37,249 nucleotides of DNA from positions 1 through 37,249 of the forward strand of contig CAZUDI010000040.1 in the NCBI GenBank assembly GCA_964618975.1. The letters run 5' to 3'. This document shows, in pieces, positions 16,112 to 24,063 of the stretch; the first letter of the stretch is position 1; each line of letters opens with the position of its first letter. The DNA comes from CAZUDI01 sp964618975. Lineage in GTDB: Bacteria; Desulfobacterota; Desulfomonilia; UBA1062. A program made the translations under genes and the position numbers. Under the pieces are notes generated by a model that saw nothing but the letters and a program-made list of their open reading frames with translations, made no database searches and was not told the DNA's origin.

Positions 16112-16598
16112 AGGCCGTTACCTCGACGTCATTGCGGCGTCCGACTCCCTCGACGATCCCGAAGACCGGCTCCTGCTGGGGATCGCCTGCTACAAGATGG
16201 GCCGCATGCACAAGGCGCGCGAGATCTTCGAGGATATCAGCGTCCTGGTCAGTTCCCTGATCAGGGCGCAATATTATATGGCCATGATCTATCAGGCGCA
16301 GGGTGCCCCCGAGGCCGCACGGGCGTGTGTGGAGCGCTACACCCTCTTTCATCCCGACGATGACGAGGCCCTTGATCTCCTCGATCAGACGCAGCCAGAG
16401 GAGGCGCTCCTGTGGGAGGCCTCGCCCGAGCTGGCCAAGCTGTATGCCAGCCAGGGGCATTACCGGCAGGCCCTCGATATCTACGCCGCGCTCGTGGATG
16501 ACAGCGACGATGGTTCCCTGCGGCGCGAGGCCCTCAAGGTGCAGCAGATGCATATCATCAAGACCCTGGAATCATGGCGTGAGAGGATGAAGACATGA
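16071..16598 (+). CDS. Small TPR-repeat protein in the shikimate operon
   Basis: This 175-aa soluble protein consists of helical pairs that fit tetratricopeptide repeats: LLLGIACYKMGRMHKAREIF, AQYYMAMIYQAQGAPEAARA and AKLYASQGHYRQALDIYAAL. There is no signal peptide or membrane segment, so it should act in the cytoplasm as a protein-binding scaffold. It starts within the 3' end of aroKB and ends in an ATGA overlap with aroQ, so it is firmly embedded in the operon. No enzymatic motif is visible. A role in holding shikimate enzymes together, or an unrelated role by accident of position, are both open. Confidence 0.75.
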   Translation: MSDTYTDILKAFNEGRYLDVIAASDSLDDPEDRLLLGIACYKMGRMHKAREIFEDISVLVSSLIRAQYYMAMIYQAQGAPEAARACVERYTLFHPDDDEALDLLDQTQPEEALLWEASPELAKLYASQGHYRQALDIYAALVDDSDDGSLRREALKVQQMHIIKTLESWRERMKT

Positions 16599-17068
16599 AG
16601 GTGCTGGTACTCAACGGTCCCAATCTGAACATGCTGGGCACGCGTGAGGTGCAGCTCTATGGCGCGACCACGCTGGAGGGCATAGCCGCGATCGTGCGCG
16701 AAAGGGCTGCTCAACTGGGAATCGAGGTCGATTTCTTTCAGTCCAACCACGAGGGGGAGCTCATCGAGAAAATCCACGCCGCCAGGGAAACGCAGGTCAC
16801 CGGTATGATCATCAACCCCGGGGGATACACCCACACCTCGGTGGCCCTGAGGGATGCCCTGCTGTGCGTGCGCATTCCCTTTATCGAGGTCCACCTGAGC
16901 AATGTCGCCGCACGGGAGGACTTCCGTCACAAGAGCTTCTTTTCCGACATCGCGCTCGGCACGATTTCGGGGCTCGGTCCGCGCGGCTATGTACTCGCCC
17001 TGGAAGGGATAAGGGGATATCATGAAGACACGTATCGCTCGAGCGCGGGACTGCCTCAAGGGGCTTAA
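16595..17068 (+). CDS. aroQ: Type II 3-dehydroquinate dehydratase
   Basis: This 157-aa enzyme dehydrates 3-dehydroquinate, following the AroB step. The type II signatures are clear: LVLNGPNLNMLGTRE, the catalytic Tyr22 in LYG, QSNHEGELIE, INPGGYTHTSVALRDAL and the EVHLSN metal-free active-site strand with a following Arg. It starts in an ATGA overlap with the TPR gene. The protein is about 10 residues longer than usual at the C-terminus, and this tail overlaps the start of the peptidase gene by 47 bases. Confidence 0.95.
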   Translation: MKVLVLNGPNLNMLGTREVQLYGATTLEGIAAIVRERAAQLGIEVDFFQSNHEGELIEKIHAARETQVTGMIINPGGYTHTSVALRDALLCVRIPFIEVHLSNVAAREDFRHKSFFSDIALGTISGLGPRGYVLALEGIRGYHEDTYRSSAGLPQGA

Positions 17069-18086
17069 CGCCCTGCTCTTTACCAACCATTTTAATATTC
17101 GTTACCTGTGCGGCTTTACCGGGACCGATGGCATCCTCGTGCTCACGGAGCAGGAGATGTTCCTGTTCGTGGACGCGCGCTACACCCTGCAGGCCCAGGA
17201 AGAGGCATCTTCTATACGGGTGATCGAGATCGCCCGCCAGTGGGAGGATGTCGCCCGCCATATTGCCACACTGGGGCTCGAGAGCATGGGGGTGGAATCC
17301 CATATCATGGATGTGGACACCTACCTCGAGATCAAGGACCGCTTCGCGGGCATCGAGCTCACGCCCCTGGGATCGCAGTTGAAACACTTAAGGAACATCA
17401 AGGACTCTGGCGAGATCGCCAAGCTCAGAAAGGCGGCGGCCATCTCCGAGGAGGCCCTCGAACGCATCCTCAGCGCGGGCCTGGTGGGGCGGCGCGAGGA
17501 CGAGGTGGCCTTTGATTTCGAGTGGGAAATGCGGCGTCTGGGAGCCGAAGGGGTGTCCTTCGAGCTCATCATCGCCTCGGGACCCCGGTCGGCCATGCCG
17601 CACGGGGTGGCCTCTCCCCGGGTGATCGGCCGGGGAGAGGCCGTGGTCATCGACTTCGGCTGTATCTATGAAGGCTACTGCTCGGACGAGACCATCACCG
17701 TCTTCACCGGCGAGCCGGGTGCCGAGTTCACCGAGGCCTATCGCCAGGTAAGGGCCGCTCAGGACAAGGCGATCAAGGCGCTGACCCCCGGGGCGAAGGC
17801 CAGCGACATCGACGCCCTTGCCCGGGGGCACCTGGAATCCAAGGGTTACGGGAAATACTTCGGTCACGGGCTCGGGCACGGCGTTGGCCTCGAGGTGCAC
17901 GAGATGCCCACGCTTTCCAAGAAGTCCAACGATGTACTGGCCTCCGGAATGGTCCTTACGGTGGAGCCCGGGGTGTACATCCCCCAACGTTTCGGAATCA
18001 GGATCGAAGACACCCTGGAGCTCACAGATAATTCTTGCCAGCGCATCACAAATATTGATAAGGATCAGATACGAATAATCGACTAA
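17022..18086 (+). CDS. pepQ: M24 family Xaa-Pro aminopeptidase
   Basis: This 354-aa protein has a creatinase N-terminal domain (about 1-120) and a pita-bread M24 catalytic domain. The five metal ligands are visible: Asp211 and Asp222 (VIDFGCIYEGYCSDE), His286 (GHGLGHGVGL), Glu315 (TVEPGVY) and Glu329 (GIRIEDT). It would remove an N-terminal residue next to proline from peptides, or cleave X-Pro dipeptides; sequence alone does not separate the two. It is the usual neighbour of efp and aroQ in many bacteria, and here it lies 9 bases before the efp start, probably in one transcript. The gene symbol is approximate. Confidence 0.85.
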   Translation: MKTRIARARDCLKGLNALLFTNHFNIRYLCGFTGTDGILVLTEQEMFLFVDARYTLQAQEEASSIRVIEIARQWEDVARHIATLGLESMGVESHIMDVDTYLEIKDRFAGIELTPLGSQLKHLRNIKDSGEIAKLRKAAAISEEALERILSAGLVGRREDEVAFDFEWEMRRLGAEGVSFELIIASGPRSAMPHGVASPRVIGRGEAVVIDFGCIYEGYCSDETITVFTGEPGAEFTEAYRQVRAAQDKAIKALTPGAKASDIDALARGHLESKGYGKYFGHGLGHGVGLEVHEMPTLSKKSNDVLASGMVLTVEPGVYIPQRFGIRIEDTLELTDNSCQRITNIDKDQIRIID

Positions 18087-18095
18087 GGAGTGGCA

Positions 18096-18659
18096 ATGCA
18101 GTATTCGACGGCGCAATTCAAAAAGGGCCTCAAGATTGAATTGTCGGGCGAACCGTTCATCATCGTGGAGTACCAGCACGTGAAGCCCGGCAAGGGCGGG
18201 GCCTTCGTGCGAACCCGGATGAAAAGCCTGATTTCGGGGAATGTACTGGAGAAGACCTTCCGCTCGGGGGAAAAGGTGGATGTTCCCAACCTGGAGGAGC
18301 GGCGTATGACCTACCTCTACAACGACGGTTCGGGATACTGTTTCATGGACTCTGAGACCTACGAACAGATGACCCTTTCAGAGGAACACGTCCAGGACGC
18401 CCAGGGCTATCTGAAGGAGAATATCGAGCTGCAGATCCTGTTTCACAACGGCGTACCCATTGGCATCGAGCTGCCCATGTTCATGGAGCTGGCGGTGGCC
18501 GAGACCGATCCCGGACTCAAGGGCAACACCGCCTCGGGGGGGTCCAAACCCGCCCGGCTCGAGACCGGGGTCACGGTTCAGGTGCCGCTCTTCATCAACG
18601 AGGGCGACATCATCAAGGTGGATACCCGCACCGACAGCTACATAGAGCGGGTCAGCTAG
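18096..18659 (+). CDS. efp: Translation elongation factor P
   Basis: This 187-aa protein relieves ribosome stalling at polyproline. It has the three-domain EF-P sequence: N-terminal KOW-like domain with YSTAQFKKGLKIEL and HVKPGKGGAFVRT, a middle OB domain and a C-terminal OB domain ending in DTRTDSYIERVS. The modifiable loop residue is Lys33 in PGKGG, so beta-lysylation by EpmA-type enzymes would be possible; the modifying genes are not in the window. The ATG at 18096 has TAAGGAG 5 bases upstream and gives the normal N-terminus; a GTG at 18090 is inside that site. Confidence 0.95.
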   Translation: MQYSTAQFKKGLKIELSGEPFIIVEYQHVKPGKGGAFVRTRMKSLISGNVLEKTFRSGEKVDVPNLEERRMTYLYNDGSGYCFMDSETYEQMTLSEEHVQDAQGYLKENIELQILFHNGVPIGIELPMFMELAVAETDPGLKGNTASGGSKPARLETGVTVQVPLFINEGDIIKVDTRTDSYIERVS

Positions 18660-19067
18660 ATGAATATCAAGACGGTAAAGGATCTTATCGAGCTCATCCG
18701 GGGCACCGATATCATCGAGATCGAGTGGAGCCCGGAGAGGATCCATATCGTCAGGACGACGCAGGGGGGCGCCGGAGCGAACCCGCGCGGGCTGACCGCC
18801 TCCCCGGAACACCTCAGCGAGCGCCCCACCGTTACCATCACCTCACCCCTGGTGGGCACCTTTTATCGCTCCGCCTCGCCGGAGACGCAGCCCTTTGTGC
18901 AGATCGGCGACCGCGTCACCAAGGATCAGTGTCTGTGTGTGATCGAGGCCATGAAGCTTATGAACGAGATCGAGTCGCACGTAGACGGGATCGTCACCGC
19001 GATCCTGAAGCAGGACGGCGAACGGGTGGGCTACGGCGATCCGCTCTTCATCGTCGAGGAGCTGTGA
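18660..19067 (+). CDS. accB: Biotin carboxyl carrier protein of acetyl-CoA carboxylase
   Basis: This 135-aa protein carries biotin on Lys99 in the EAMKLMNEI motif of the C-terminal biotinyl domain (about 58-135), preceded by a short helical N-terminus and a Gly/Pro-containing linker. It shuttles carboxylate between AccC and the AccAD transferase for fatty-acid synthesis. The ATG follows the efp stop with no gap (TAGATG). Normally accC comes next; here a lipoyl-transferase-like gene follows with a GTGA overlap, and accD sits 9 kb away. accC and accA are not in the window. Confidence 0.93.
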   Translation: MNIKTVKDLIELIRGTDIIEIEWSPERIHIVRTTQGGAGANPRGLTASPEHLSERPTVTITSPLVGTFYRSASPETQPFVQIGDRVTKDQCLCVIEAMKLMNEIESHVDGIVTAILKQDGERVGYGDPLFIVEEL

Positions 19068-19750
19068 CCCCCTGGAGGTTCATCCACGACGGAAGACACC
19101 CCGCCTATGACAACATGCCGCGCGATGCCGGGCTGCTGGCGGGGGTGATTGCCGGGAGGGCCGAGGGTTTCCTGAGGATCTACGACTGGCAAGAGCCCGC
19201 CGTGACCATTGGCCACCACCAGCGCGATTTCCGGCTGCATGACCCCACCCTGGACATCCCCGTACTGAGACGCCCTACCGGCGGCGGGGCGGTGTTGCAT
19301 GTCAGCGACATCACCTATGCCGTGGCCGCCCGCCTGGAAGGGGGCTGGCACACCGGCATCGTCGAGACCTATGCCCGTATCGCCCAGGCCTTTGCCCGCG
19401 CGCTGGGGGAATGCGGGGCGAAGGTGGAGATGAAGGAGGGCCCCGAACGCTTTGCGACCGTGTGCTTCCAGCGCAGTGCCGCCAAGGAACTGCTGCTCGA
19501 CGGGCACAAGATCATGGGGGCCTCCCAGGTCAGGCAGCGGGGCTGCTTCCTGCAGCAGGGGGTGATCCCGCTCGAGGTGGATGCCCCGCTTGCCGGACGG
19601 GTCTTCGGTCCCGATTGCCCCGCAGGGGGCAAGGGCCTGCTAGATCTCTGTCCCGGCTTTGCCCGGGAGGCCTTCGTGGGGCGACTACGGGAGGCCTTTG
19701 CCGCTGACCTGGGCGTCCTTCTTACGCAGGGCGATGAGCAGGATGCTTAA
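19064..19750 (+). CDS. LipM/LplA-type octanoyl or lipoate protein transferase
   Basis: This 228-aa protein belongs to the biotin/lipoate A/B ligase superfamily. Key motifs are RRPTGGGAVLH, TVCFQRSAAKELLLDG with Cys134, and GHKIMGASQVR with Lys149. The Cys in a CF-x(n)-EL context, 15 residues before the conserved Lys, matches the acyl-thioester Cys of LipM octanoyltransferases rather than a pure LplA ligase. The substrate would be the E2 or GcvH lipoyl domain. The GTG start overlaps the accB stop (GTGA). That position suggests a link to the biotinyl domain of AccB, but the sequence does not look like BirA. The last 66 bases overlap the convergent membrane-protein gene. Confidence 0.75.
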   Translation: MTPWRFIHDGRHPAYDNMPRDAGLLAGVIAGRAEGFLRIYDWQEPAVTIGHHQRDFRLHDPTLDIPVLRRPTGGGAVLHVSDITYAVAARLEGGWHTGIVETYARIAQAFARALGECGAKVEMKEGPERFATVCFQRSAAKELLLDGHKIMGASQVRQRGCFLQQGVIPLEVDAPLAGRVFGPDCPAGGKGLLDLCPGFAREAFVGRLREAFAADLGVLLTQGDEQDA

Positions 19751-20470
19751 GGCCAGCACGCAGATGCTCGCAAAATACACCTCGGGTGAGATGGCCCTCG
19801 CGATGATACGGTGGCCCAGAAAAGAATACAGGATGATACATGGCCACACCCCCAGACTGGTGGCCTTCATGAAGTCCTTCCAGGAGATGCCGGCGCCGGC
19901 GGCGGCGGCGTTGATCATGGTGAAGGGGATCACGGTGATGAGCTGCAGCACGAGCACGATCTGGTAGCCGTGCTGCCAGATGGCCTCCTTGAGTCTGACG
20001 GCGCGTGCACCTTTGCCCCAGGCCTTTTCTAAGGAGAGCGATTTGACCAGGAAGAAGGCCAGATTGGCGTTCAGAAGGCAGCCCACGTAGGACAGGATCA
20101 TGCCGAGAAAGGGGCCGTAGGCGGCCGATCCCGTGACAATGATGAGGCTCAGCGGCGAGAAGAGCGGGATGACGGTCAGCATGATGAGGTAGACGAGCAT
20201 GCCCGCGTAGCCGAGGTCCATCAGGGTGAGCCTGAGGTAGATCCAGTCCCGCAGGGGGTAGGGGTCGAAGATACGGAACAAGCCCAGGAGGGAGACGAAG
20301 ATCACCCCTGAAAAGATGGCCAGGCTGAGCCAGCGGCGCGAGGGTGAGGGATTATTCACGAGGGCCAGATACCAGGTGACCGCCCGTGACAGGCCCCGGT
20401 AAAGACGGGTTGTGCGCATTCTCGATTTCAATAACATATAATCACTATATAATACTTGATGTTCGCTCAT
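19685..20470 (-). CDS. TVP38/TMEM64 (DedA-like, SNARE-associated Golgi) membrane protein
   Basis: This 261-aa inner-membrane protein has about six hydrophobic segments and the SNARE_assoc core: a Gly-rich GSAAYGPFLGMILSYVGCLL helix, the AFFLVKSLSLEKAWGKGARA re-entrant region and TVIPFTMINAAAAGAGISW. Members are linked to lipid scrambling or undecaprenyl-phosphate recycling; this one's substrate is unknown. The long frame starts at 20470, but a TTGAAT-N17-TATATA promoter lies inside its first codons, so the ATG at 20419 may be the true start (244 aa). The 3' end overlaps the convergent LipM-like gene by 66 bases. Confidence 0.75.
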   Translation of the reverse strand: MSEHQVLYSDYMLLKSRMRTTRLYRGLSRAVTWYLALVNNPSPSRRWLSLAIFSGVIFVSLLGLFRIFDPYPLRDWIYLRLTLMDLGYAGMLVYLIMLTVIPLFSPLSLIIVTGSAAYGPFLGMILSYVGCLLNANLAFFLVKSLSLEKAWGKGARAVRLKEAIWQHGYQIVLVLQLITVIPFTMINAAAAGAGISWKDFMKATSLGVWPCIILYSFLGHRIIARAISPEVYFASICVLALSILLIALRKKDAQVSGKGLP

Positions 20471-20482
20471 TCAACCACTAAG
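20441..20482 (-). promoter_or_regulatory. Possible promoter inside the annotated start of the TVP38 gene
   Basis: On the minus strand TTGAAT is followed after 17 bases by TATATA in an AT-rich patch that stands out from the GC-rich surroundings. It would start transcription near the ATG at 20437 and favours a downstream start codon. Confidence 0.35.
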
Positions 20483-20608
20483 CTCCCAGGCGTTCCATCA
20501 GCGCGTGCGCCTGAGCGCCCTCCTGGCCACCACCCTGCTTTTCGATAGGCAGAAGCTCGCGAGCATGCGGGATTGCTGCAGGCGCACAGTGCGGGCCAGC
20601 CCCGTTGA

Positions 20609-21808
20609 TTACTCGGGTGGCAGCATGGGGGCGAGCTTGAGCTCGTCGGGTACGAAGGATCTCAGGAGCACGGGACCCAGGAAGGTCGTCACCATGACAA
20701 CCAGGAGCAGGGCCGAGAAGTGCGCGTGGGTCAGCACCCCGCACACGAGCCCCAGGTTGCCGCAGATAAGCCCCACCTCACCCCGGGGGATCATGCCGAT
20801 GCCCACCACGACGCGGTTGGTGCGGTCACCGGCGATGGCCAGGCCGGAGGCCAGTTTGCCGAAGATGGCCACGACCATCAGCGAGGTGCTCAGCCCGAGA
20901 ATGGCGCGATTCTCGGGCCGGAAGGGGTTCATGAGGGTCAGGTCCATCTCGGTGCCGATGAGGATGAAGAAGAGCGAGGCGAAGACATTGATGAAGGGCC
21001 GGAAGCCATGGTCGATCGTGTGCTGCTGTCTGACCTCGGAGAGCGTGAGCCCGGCCAGGAAGGCCCCCACGATGGAATCCAGACCGATGCGGGCCGCCAG
21101 ATAGGCGAAAACGAGCAGCAGGGCGAAGCTGATCATGGTGATGCCCTTTTCGCCGTAGGTGGCCTCGATAAAGTTCATGAGCACCGAGATGAGGCGGCGC
21201 ACCACGGTCAGGGTGATGACGAAGAAGATCGCGATCAGGCCCAGCAATTTGAGGATCTCCGGCACGGAGACACTCTGGGTGTAGGCCACGCCGGATACCA
21301 TGGTGAGGATGATGAGTCCCAGGACGTCATCCAGGACGGCGGCCGAGAGGATGATGCGGCTGGCGCTGGTCTTGATCATGCCCAGTTCGTCCATGACCTC
21401 GGCCGTGATGCCCACACTGGTGGCGGTCAGGGTGGCGGCGATAAAGAGGCGTACGAGTGCGGGCAGGCCGAAGAGACTGGCGATCCAGTATCCCAGGACA
21501 AAGGGGATCACCACGCCGATGATGGCGACCCCGGCCGCGGCCCTGCCGACACTGATGACATCCCGTAGCCGGATCTCGAGACCCACGGTGAAGAGTAAAG
21601 CGCAAAGTCCGATATGGCCGAGGATGTGGAGGGCCTCTGCATGATGCTCCCAGAAGGGGACGCCGCCATGATAGATGAGGCCGAGCACCGCTCCCGCGGC
21701 CAGTTCGCCGAGGATGGCCGGCTGTCCCAGGCGTTTGGCGATCCATCCGCCGGCAATGCCTGCCACCAGGAGAGCCAGCAAGCACAGAAATATGCCCCCC
21801 GTATCCAC
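20609..21808 (-). CDS. CPA2-family cation/proton antiporter
   Basis: This 399-aa protein has 12 or 13 hydrophobic segments and belongs to the Na+/H+ exchanger family. The paired acidic residues Asp160-Asp161 (AAVLDDVLGL), used by electrogenic NapA-like antiporters, and the TS of the broken helix at 130-131 are present. A second conserved segment, RIGLDSIVGAFLAGL, follows. There is no C-terminal TrkA_N domain, which sets it apart from KefB/KefC. The GTG start is supported by AGGAG 8 bases upstream; an ATG 5 bases before it is out of frame. It would exchange Na+ or K+ for protons at the inner membrane. Confidence 0.85.
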   Translation of the reverse strand: MDTGGIFLCLLALLVAGIAGGWIAKRLGQPAILGELAAGAVLGLIYHGGVPFWEHHAEALHILGHIGLCALLFTVGLEIRLRDVISVGRAAAGVAIIGVVIPFVLGYWIASLFGLPALVRLFIAATLTATSVGITAEVMDELGMIKTSASRIILSAAVLDDVLGLIILTMVSGVAYTQSVSVPEILKLLGLIAIFFVITLTVVRRLISVLMNFIEATYGEKGITMISFALLLVFAYLAARIGLDSIVGAFLAGLTLSEVRQQHTIDHGFRPFINVFASLFFILIGTEMDLTLMNPFRPENRAILGLSTSLMVVAIFGKLASGLAIAGDRTNRVVVGIGMIPRGEVGLICGNLGLVCGVLTHAHFSALLLVVMVTTFLGPVLLRSFVPDELKLAPMLPPE

Positions 21809-22104
21809 CGCATGCTCCTGAAAGGGTTCACGTCATACCATGTTGCAGGAAAACATCGTCTGAAAACATTCACATGCTCACTTAAGATATGGCGCCCCTG
21901 GACGATGTCAAGGCGCGGCAGGGGGTTATCCCGCGGAACTCGTTGTAACTTTTGTTCCACCGGGACACCCCCTCCCGGCCGGGACCGGGGCGGGGCGGGG
22001 CAGGGACCGGAAATGGCGGCAGCTGCCCGGACGCGAAATATGGATCCCTGCGGCTTGAAGATGCCGGGACAGCGATTATATCATGAGTAAAAGGAGGGTT
22101 TTTT
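21809..22104. other. Divergent intergenic region, antiporter / RsbRD_N gene
   Basis: No gene seen. The centre (about 21960-22015) is a run of GC-rich imperfect palindromes (CCCGGCCGGG). The right end carries the promoter listed at 22053-22080. Confidence 0.4.
22053..22080 (+). promoter_or_regulatory. Promoter of the RsbRD_N gene
   Basis: TTGAAG is followed after 16 bases by TATATC. A start near 22087 gives a short leader carrying the AAGGAGGG ribosome site and six T before the ATG at 22105. Confidence 0.45.
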
Positions 22105-22593
22105 ATGATTTCGCAGAAACTGATTGATTTGATCAAGGACAATGCCGACGAGCTGACCAGACGTCTCATGAAGGACCTCCTGGGCCGGGAAGAGACCAAG
22201 AGCTATAGGAGCCTGCCCGAAGATCTCATCTACGAGCGGGTATTCGACGTCTATAACCGTCTTGACAAGTGGCTGGGCAAGGAGCGTCTCAAGGAGGACG
22301 TGCAGCTGTACTACATCCAGTTGGGGCGCAAACGCTTCAAGGAGGGCATTCCCCTGCACGAGCTCGTCATGTGTTTCATGCTCATCAAACGTCACCTGTG
22401 GCTCTATGTCCTGGAAGCCCACTTCCTGGATTCGGTCTACGAAATGCACCAGGTCCTTGAGCTGAACAACCGTGTGGTGCTGTTCTTCGATCGTATGATC
22501 TATTTCTCCATCATCGGCTACGAGCAGGAGACCGAAAAGATCAAGGCCGATAAGTCCGCCGGGCTGATTTCCCGGCTCTTCGGCAGGGCCTGA
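22105..22593 (+). CDS. RsbRD N-terminal-domain (RsbRD_N) protein
   Basis: This 162-aa all-helical soluble protein resembles the N-terminal domain of RsbRD co-antagonists: LTRRLMKDLLGREETKSYRSL, then GRKRFKEGIPLHELVMCFML followed by IKRHLW. That pattern is common in short stand-alone proteins of deltaproteobacteria. There is no STAS output domain, so it is a sensor or adaptor without its usual effector. It has a very strong ribosome site (AAGGAGGG, T-rich spacer). No rsb genes lie nearby. A globin-like fold with the central His as a ligand-binding site is conceivable, but I cannot show haem binding. Confidence 0.65.
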   Translation: MISQKLIDLIKDNADELTRRLMKDLLGREETKSYRSLPEDLIYERVFDVYNRLDKWLGKERLKEDVQLYYIQLGRKRFKEGIPLHELVMCFMLIKRHLWLYVLEAHFLDSVYEMHQVLELNNRVVLFFDRMIYFSIIGYEQETEKIKADKSAGLISRLFGRA

Positions 22594-22603
22594 GGCCCCC
22601 GCT

Positions 22604-23056
22604 CTAAGTGAGACGGAAAGACACCCCGATCTTGAAGATGCGCCTGGTCGGAAGGTCGAGCACCTCCACGCCCAGGGCCTGCCCTACGGCGGCGATGATC
22701 TCCCGGCTGCGCCTTTCATCGGGGGCGATGATGGTGAACCAGCAGTTGGGATTTCCCTCCCGGACATAGTTGTGCGTCACCTCGGGGTAGGCATTCACCA
22801 CTTTCGCATACTCGTCGATCCTCTCCGAAGGCAGATCGAGGGCACACAGCGTGGAATACCACCCCAGCGCGCGCGGGTCGATGGTGGCCCCCAGCCTCCG
22901 GATAAGCCCTTTCTCCCTGAGGCGCTCGATCCTGACGAAGACCTCTTCCTCGTCCAGGTCGAGCGCGCGGGCGATCTCTGCGTAGGGGCGGGGGCTCACC
23001 GGAAAGGCGCGCTGTATCATGGTGAGGAGCTCTCTGTCGATGGCGTCGATGTCCAT
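22604..23056 (-). CDS. AsnC/Lrp-like siroheme decarboxylase subunit (AhbA/AhbB type)
   Basis: This 150-aa protein has an AsnC-type winged helix (PYAEIARALDLDEEEVFVRI, LREKGLIRRLGATIDP) and an Lrp-like alpha/beta domain with TLCALDLPSERID, VTHNYVREGNPNCWFTIIAP and a C-terminal RRIFKIGVSF. The order and motifs match Ahb/NirD-type siroheme decarboxylases, which remove two acetate carboxyls from siroheme rather than regulate transcription. The gene follows ahbD by 11 bases and hemB precedes ahbD, so the operon supports the haem role. AhbA and AhbB normally act as a heterodimer; only one subunit is present here, so the partner is elsewhere or this one works alone. Confidence 0.8.
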   Translation of the reverse strand: MDIDAIDRELLTMIQRAFPVSPRPYAEIARALDLDEEEVFVRIERLREKGLIRRLGATIDPRALGWYSTLCALDLPSERIDEYAKVVNAYPEVTHNYVREGNPNCWFTIIAPDERRSREIIAAVGQALGVEVLDLPTRRIFKIGVSFRLT

Positions 23057-23067
23057 AGGACGGACCC

Positions 23068-24063
23068 TCACGGGTTGGGGTACCAGCAGATGGGATCGGG
23101 GCCCAGGGCATCGCCCAGGACCTCGTAGGCCCGCGCGCGGCAGCCGCCGCAGACATCCCGGTGGGCGCATGCCCCGCATTTGCCCTGCAGCTCTTCGTCG
23201 TTTCGCAGACTCCTGAGAAAGGGCGAGTTGCGCCAGATCTCCCCGAAGCGTGCCTGGCGGATGTTGCCGCAGGCCACCTGCAGGAAACCACAGGGCTGCA
23301 CGTCTCCGGTGGCGGAGACGAATCCGAACCCGCTCCCGGCCAGGCAGCCCCGGGTGGAGGGGGGAATTCCCGTCTCCCGCAGCAGGCGGTAGAACTGCGG
23401 GGCGCAGGTGGCCTTGCACTCGAGCGTGGCGCCCTGGTACACGCGGAGGAAATCGTTCAGCATCGAGCGATATTCCCGACGGCGTGCCGCTTCGAGGTCG
23501 TGCCCCCGACCGGTGGGAACCAGGAAGAATACGTGCCACGCCACGGCCCCCAGGTCCTCGACCAGCTTCGGAAAGCGCTCCATCTGCGAGAGGTTGGCTG
23601 CCGCCACGGTGGTGTTGACCTGCACGGGCAGGCCGGCGCGCTTGAGGGCCTCGATGCCCGCTAGCGCCAGCTCGCAGGCGCCCTGTCGGCCCCTGAAGGC
23701 GTCGTGCACCGCGGGGGTGGCCCCGTCCAGGCTGATCGAGACGCGCACGATACCCGCGTCTTTGAGGGACGCGGCACAGGCGTCGTCGACGAGCGCGCCG
23801 TTGGTGGCTAAAGTCATGCGCAGCCCCCGCGCGGTTCCGTGACGGGCGAAATCGAGGACATCCGGCCGCAGCAGCGGCTCGCCGCCGGAGAGGATCACCA
23901 TGCGGGTGCCCAGGGTGCTGAGTTCGTCGAGCAGGGCCAGGCCCTCGCTGGTGCTGAGCTCGTGCGCGTCACGCTCGGGCCGGGCCGAGGCGCGGCAGTG
24001 CCGGCAGTCCAGGTTGCAGGCCTTGGTGAGCTCCCAGGCCAGGATGAAGGGGGCGGCCTTCAT
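23068..24063 (-). CDS. ahbD: Radical SAM haem b synthase AhbD (Fe-coproporphyrin decarboxylase)
   Basis: This 331-aa protein has the radical SAM CNLDCRHC motif (Cys16, Cys20, Cys23) directly after AWELTKA, the GGEPLLRPDVLD strand, and a C-terminal auxiliary cluster region (GCLAG, QPCGFLQVACGN, KCGACAHRDVCGGCRARAYE). The wording of the C-terminal Cys region matches haem b synthase AhbD rather than AhbC or NirJ. It oxidatively decarboxylates two propionates of Fe-coproporphyrin III to vinyls, the last step of the siroheme-dependent route. The start overlaps the hemB stop as ATGA. Its presence implies an anaerobic lifestyle. ahbC is not in the window. Confidence 0.85.
   Translation of the reverse strand: MKAAPFILAWELTKACNLDCRHCRASARPERDAHELSTSEGLALLDELSTLGTRMVILSGGEPLLRPDVLDFARHGTARGLRMTLATNGALVDDACAASLKDAGIVRVSISLDGATPAVHDAFRGRQGACELALAGIEALKRAGLPVQVNTTVAAANLSQMERFPKLVEDLGAVAWHVFFLVPTGRGHDLEAARRREYRSMLNDFLRVYQGATLECKATCAPQFYRLLRETGIPPSTRGCLAGSGFGFVSATGDVQPCGFLQVACGNIRQARFGEIWRNSPFLRSLRNDEELQGKCGACAHRDVCGGCRARAYEVLGDALGPDPICWYPNP

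Noticed and set aside
20471..20608. Small gene or RNA between TVP38 and antiporter genes
   Set aside because: No start with a ribosome site, no hairpin with U-run and no promoter on the plus strand; probably plain spacer.
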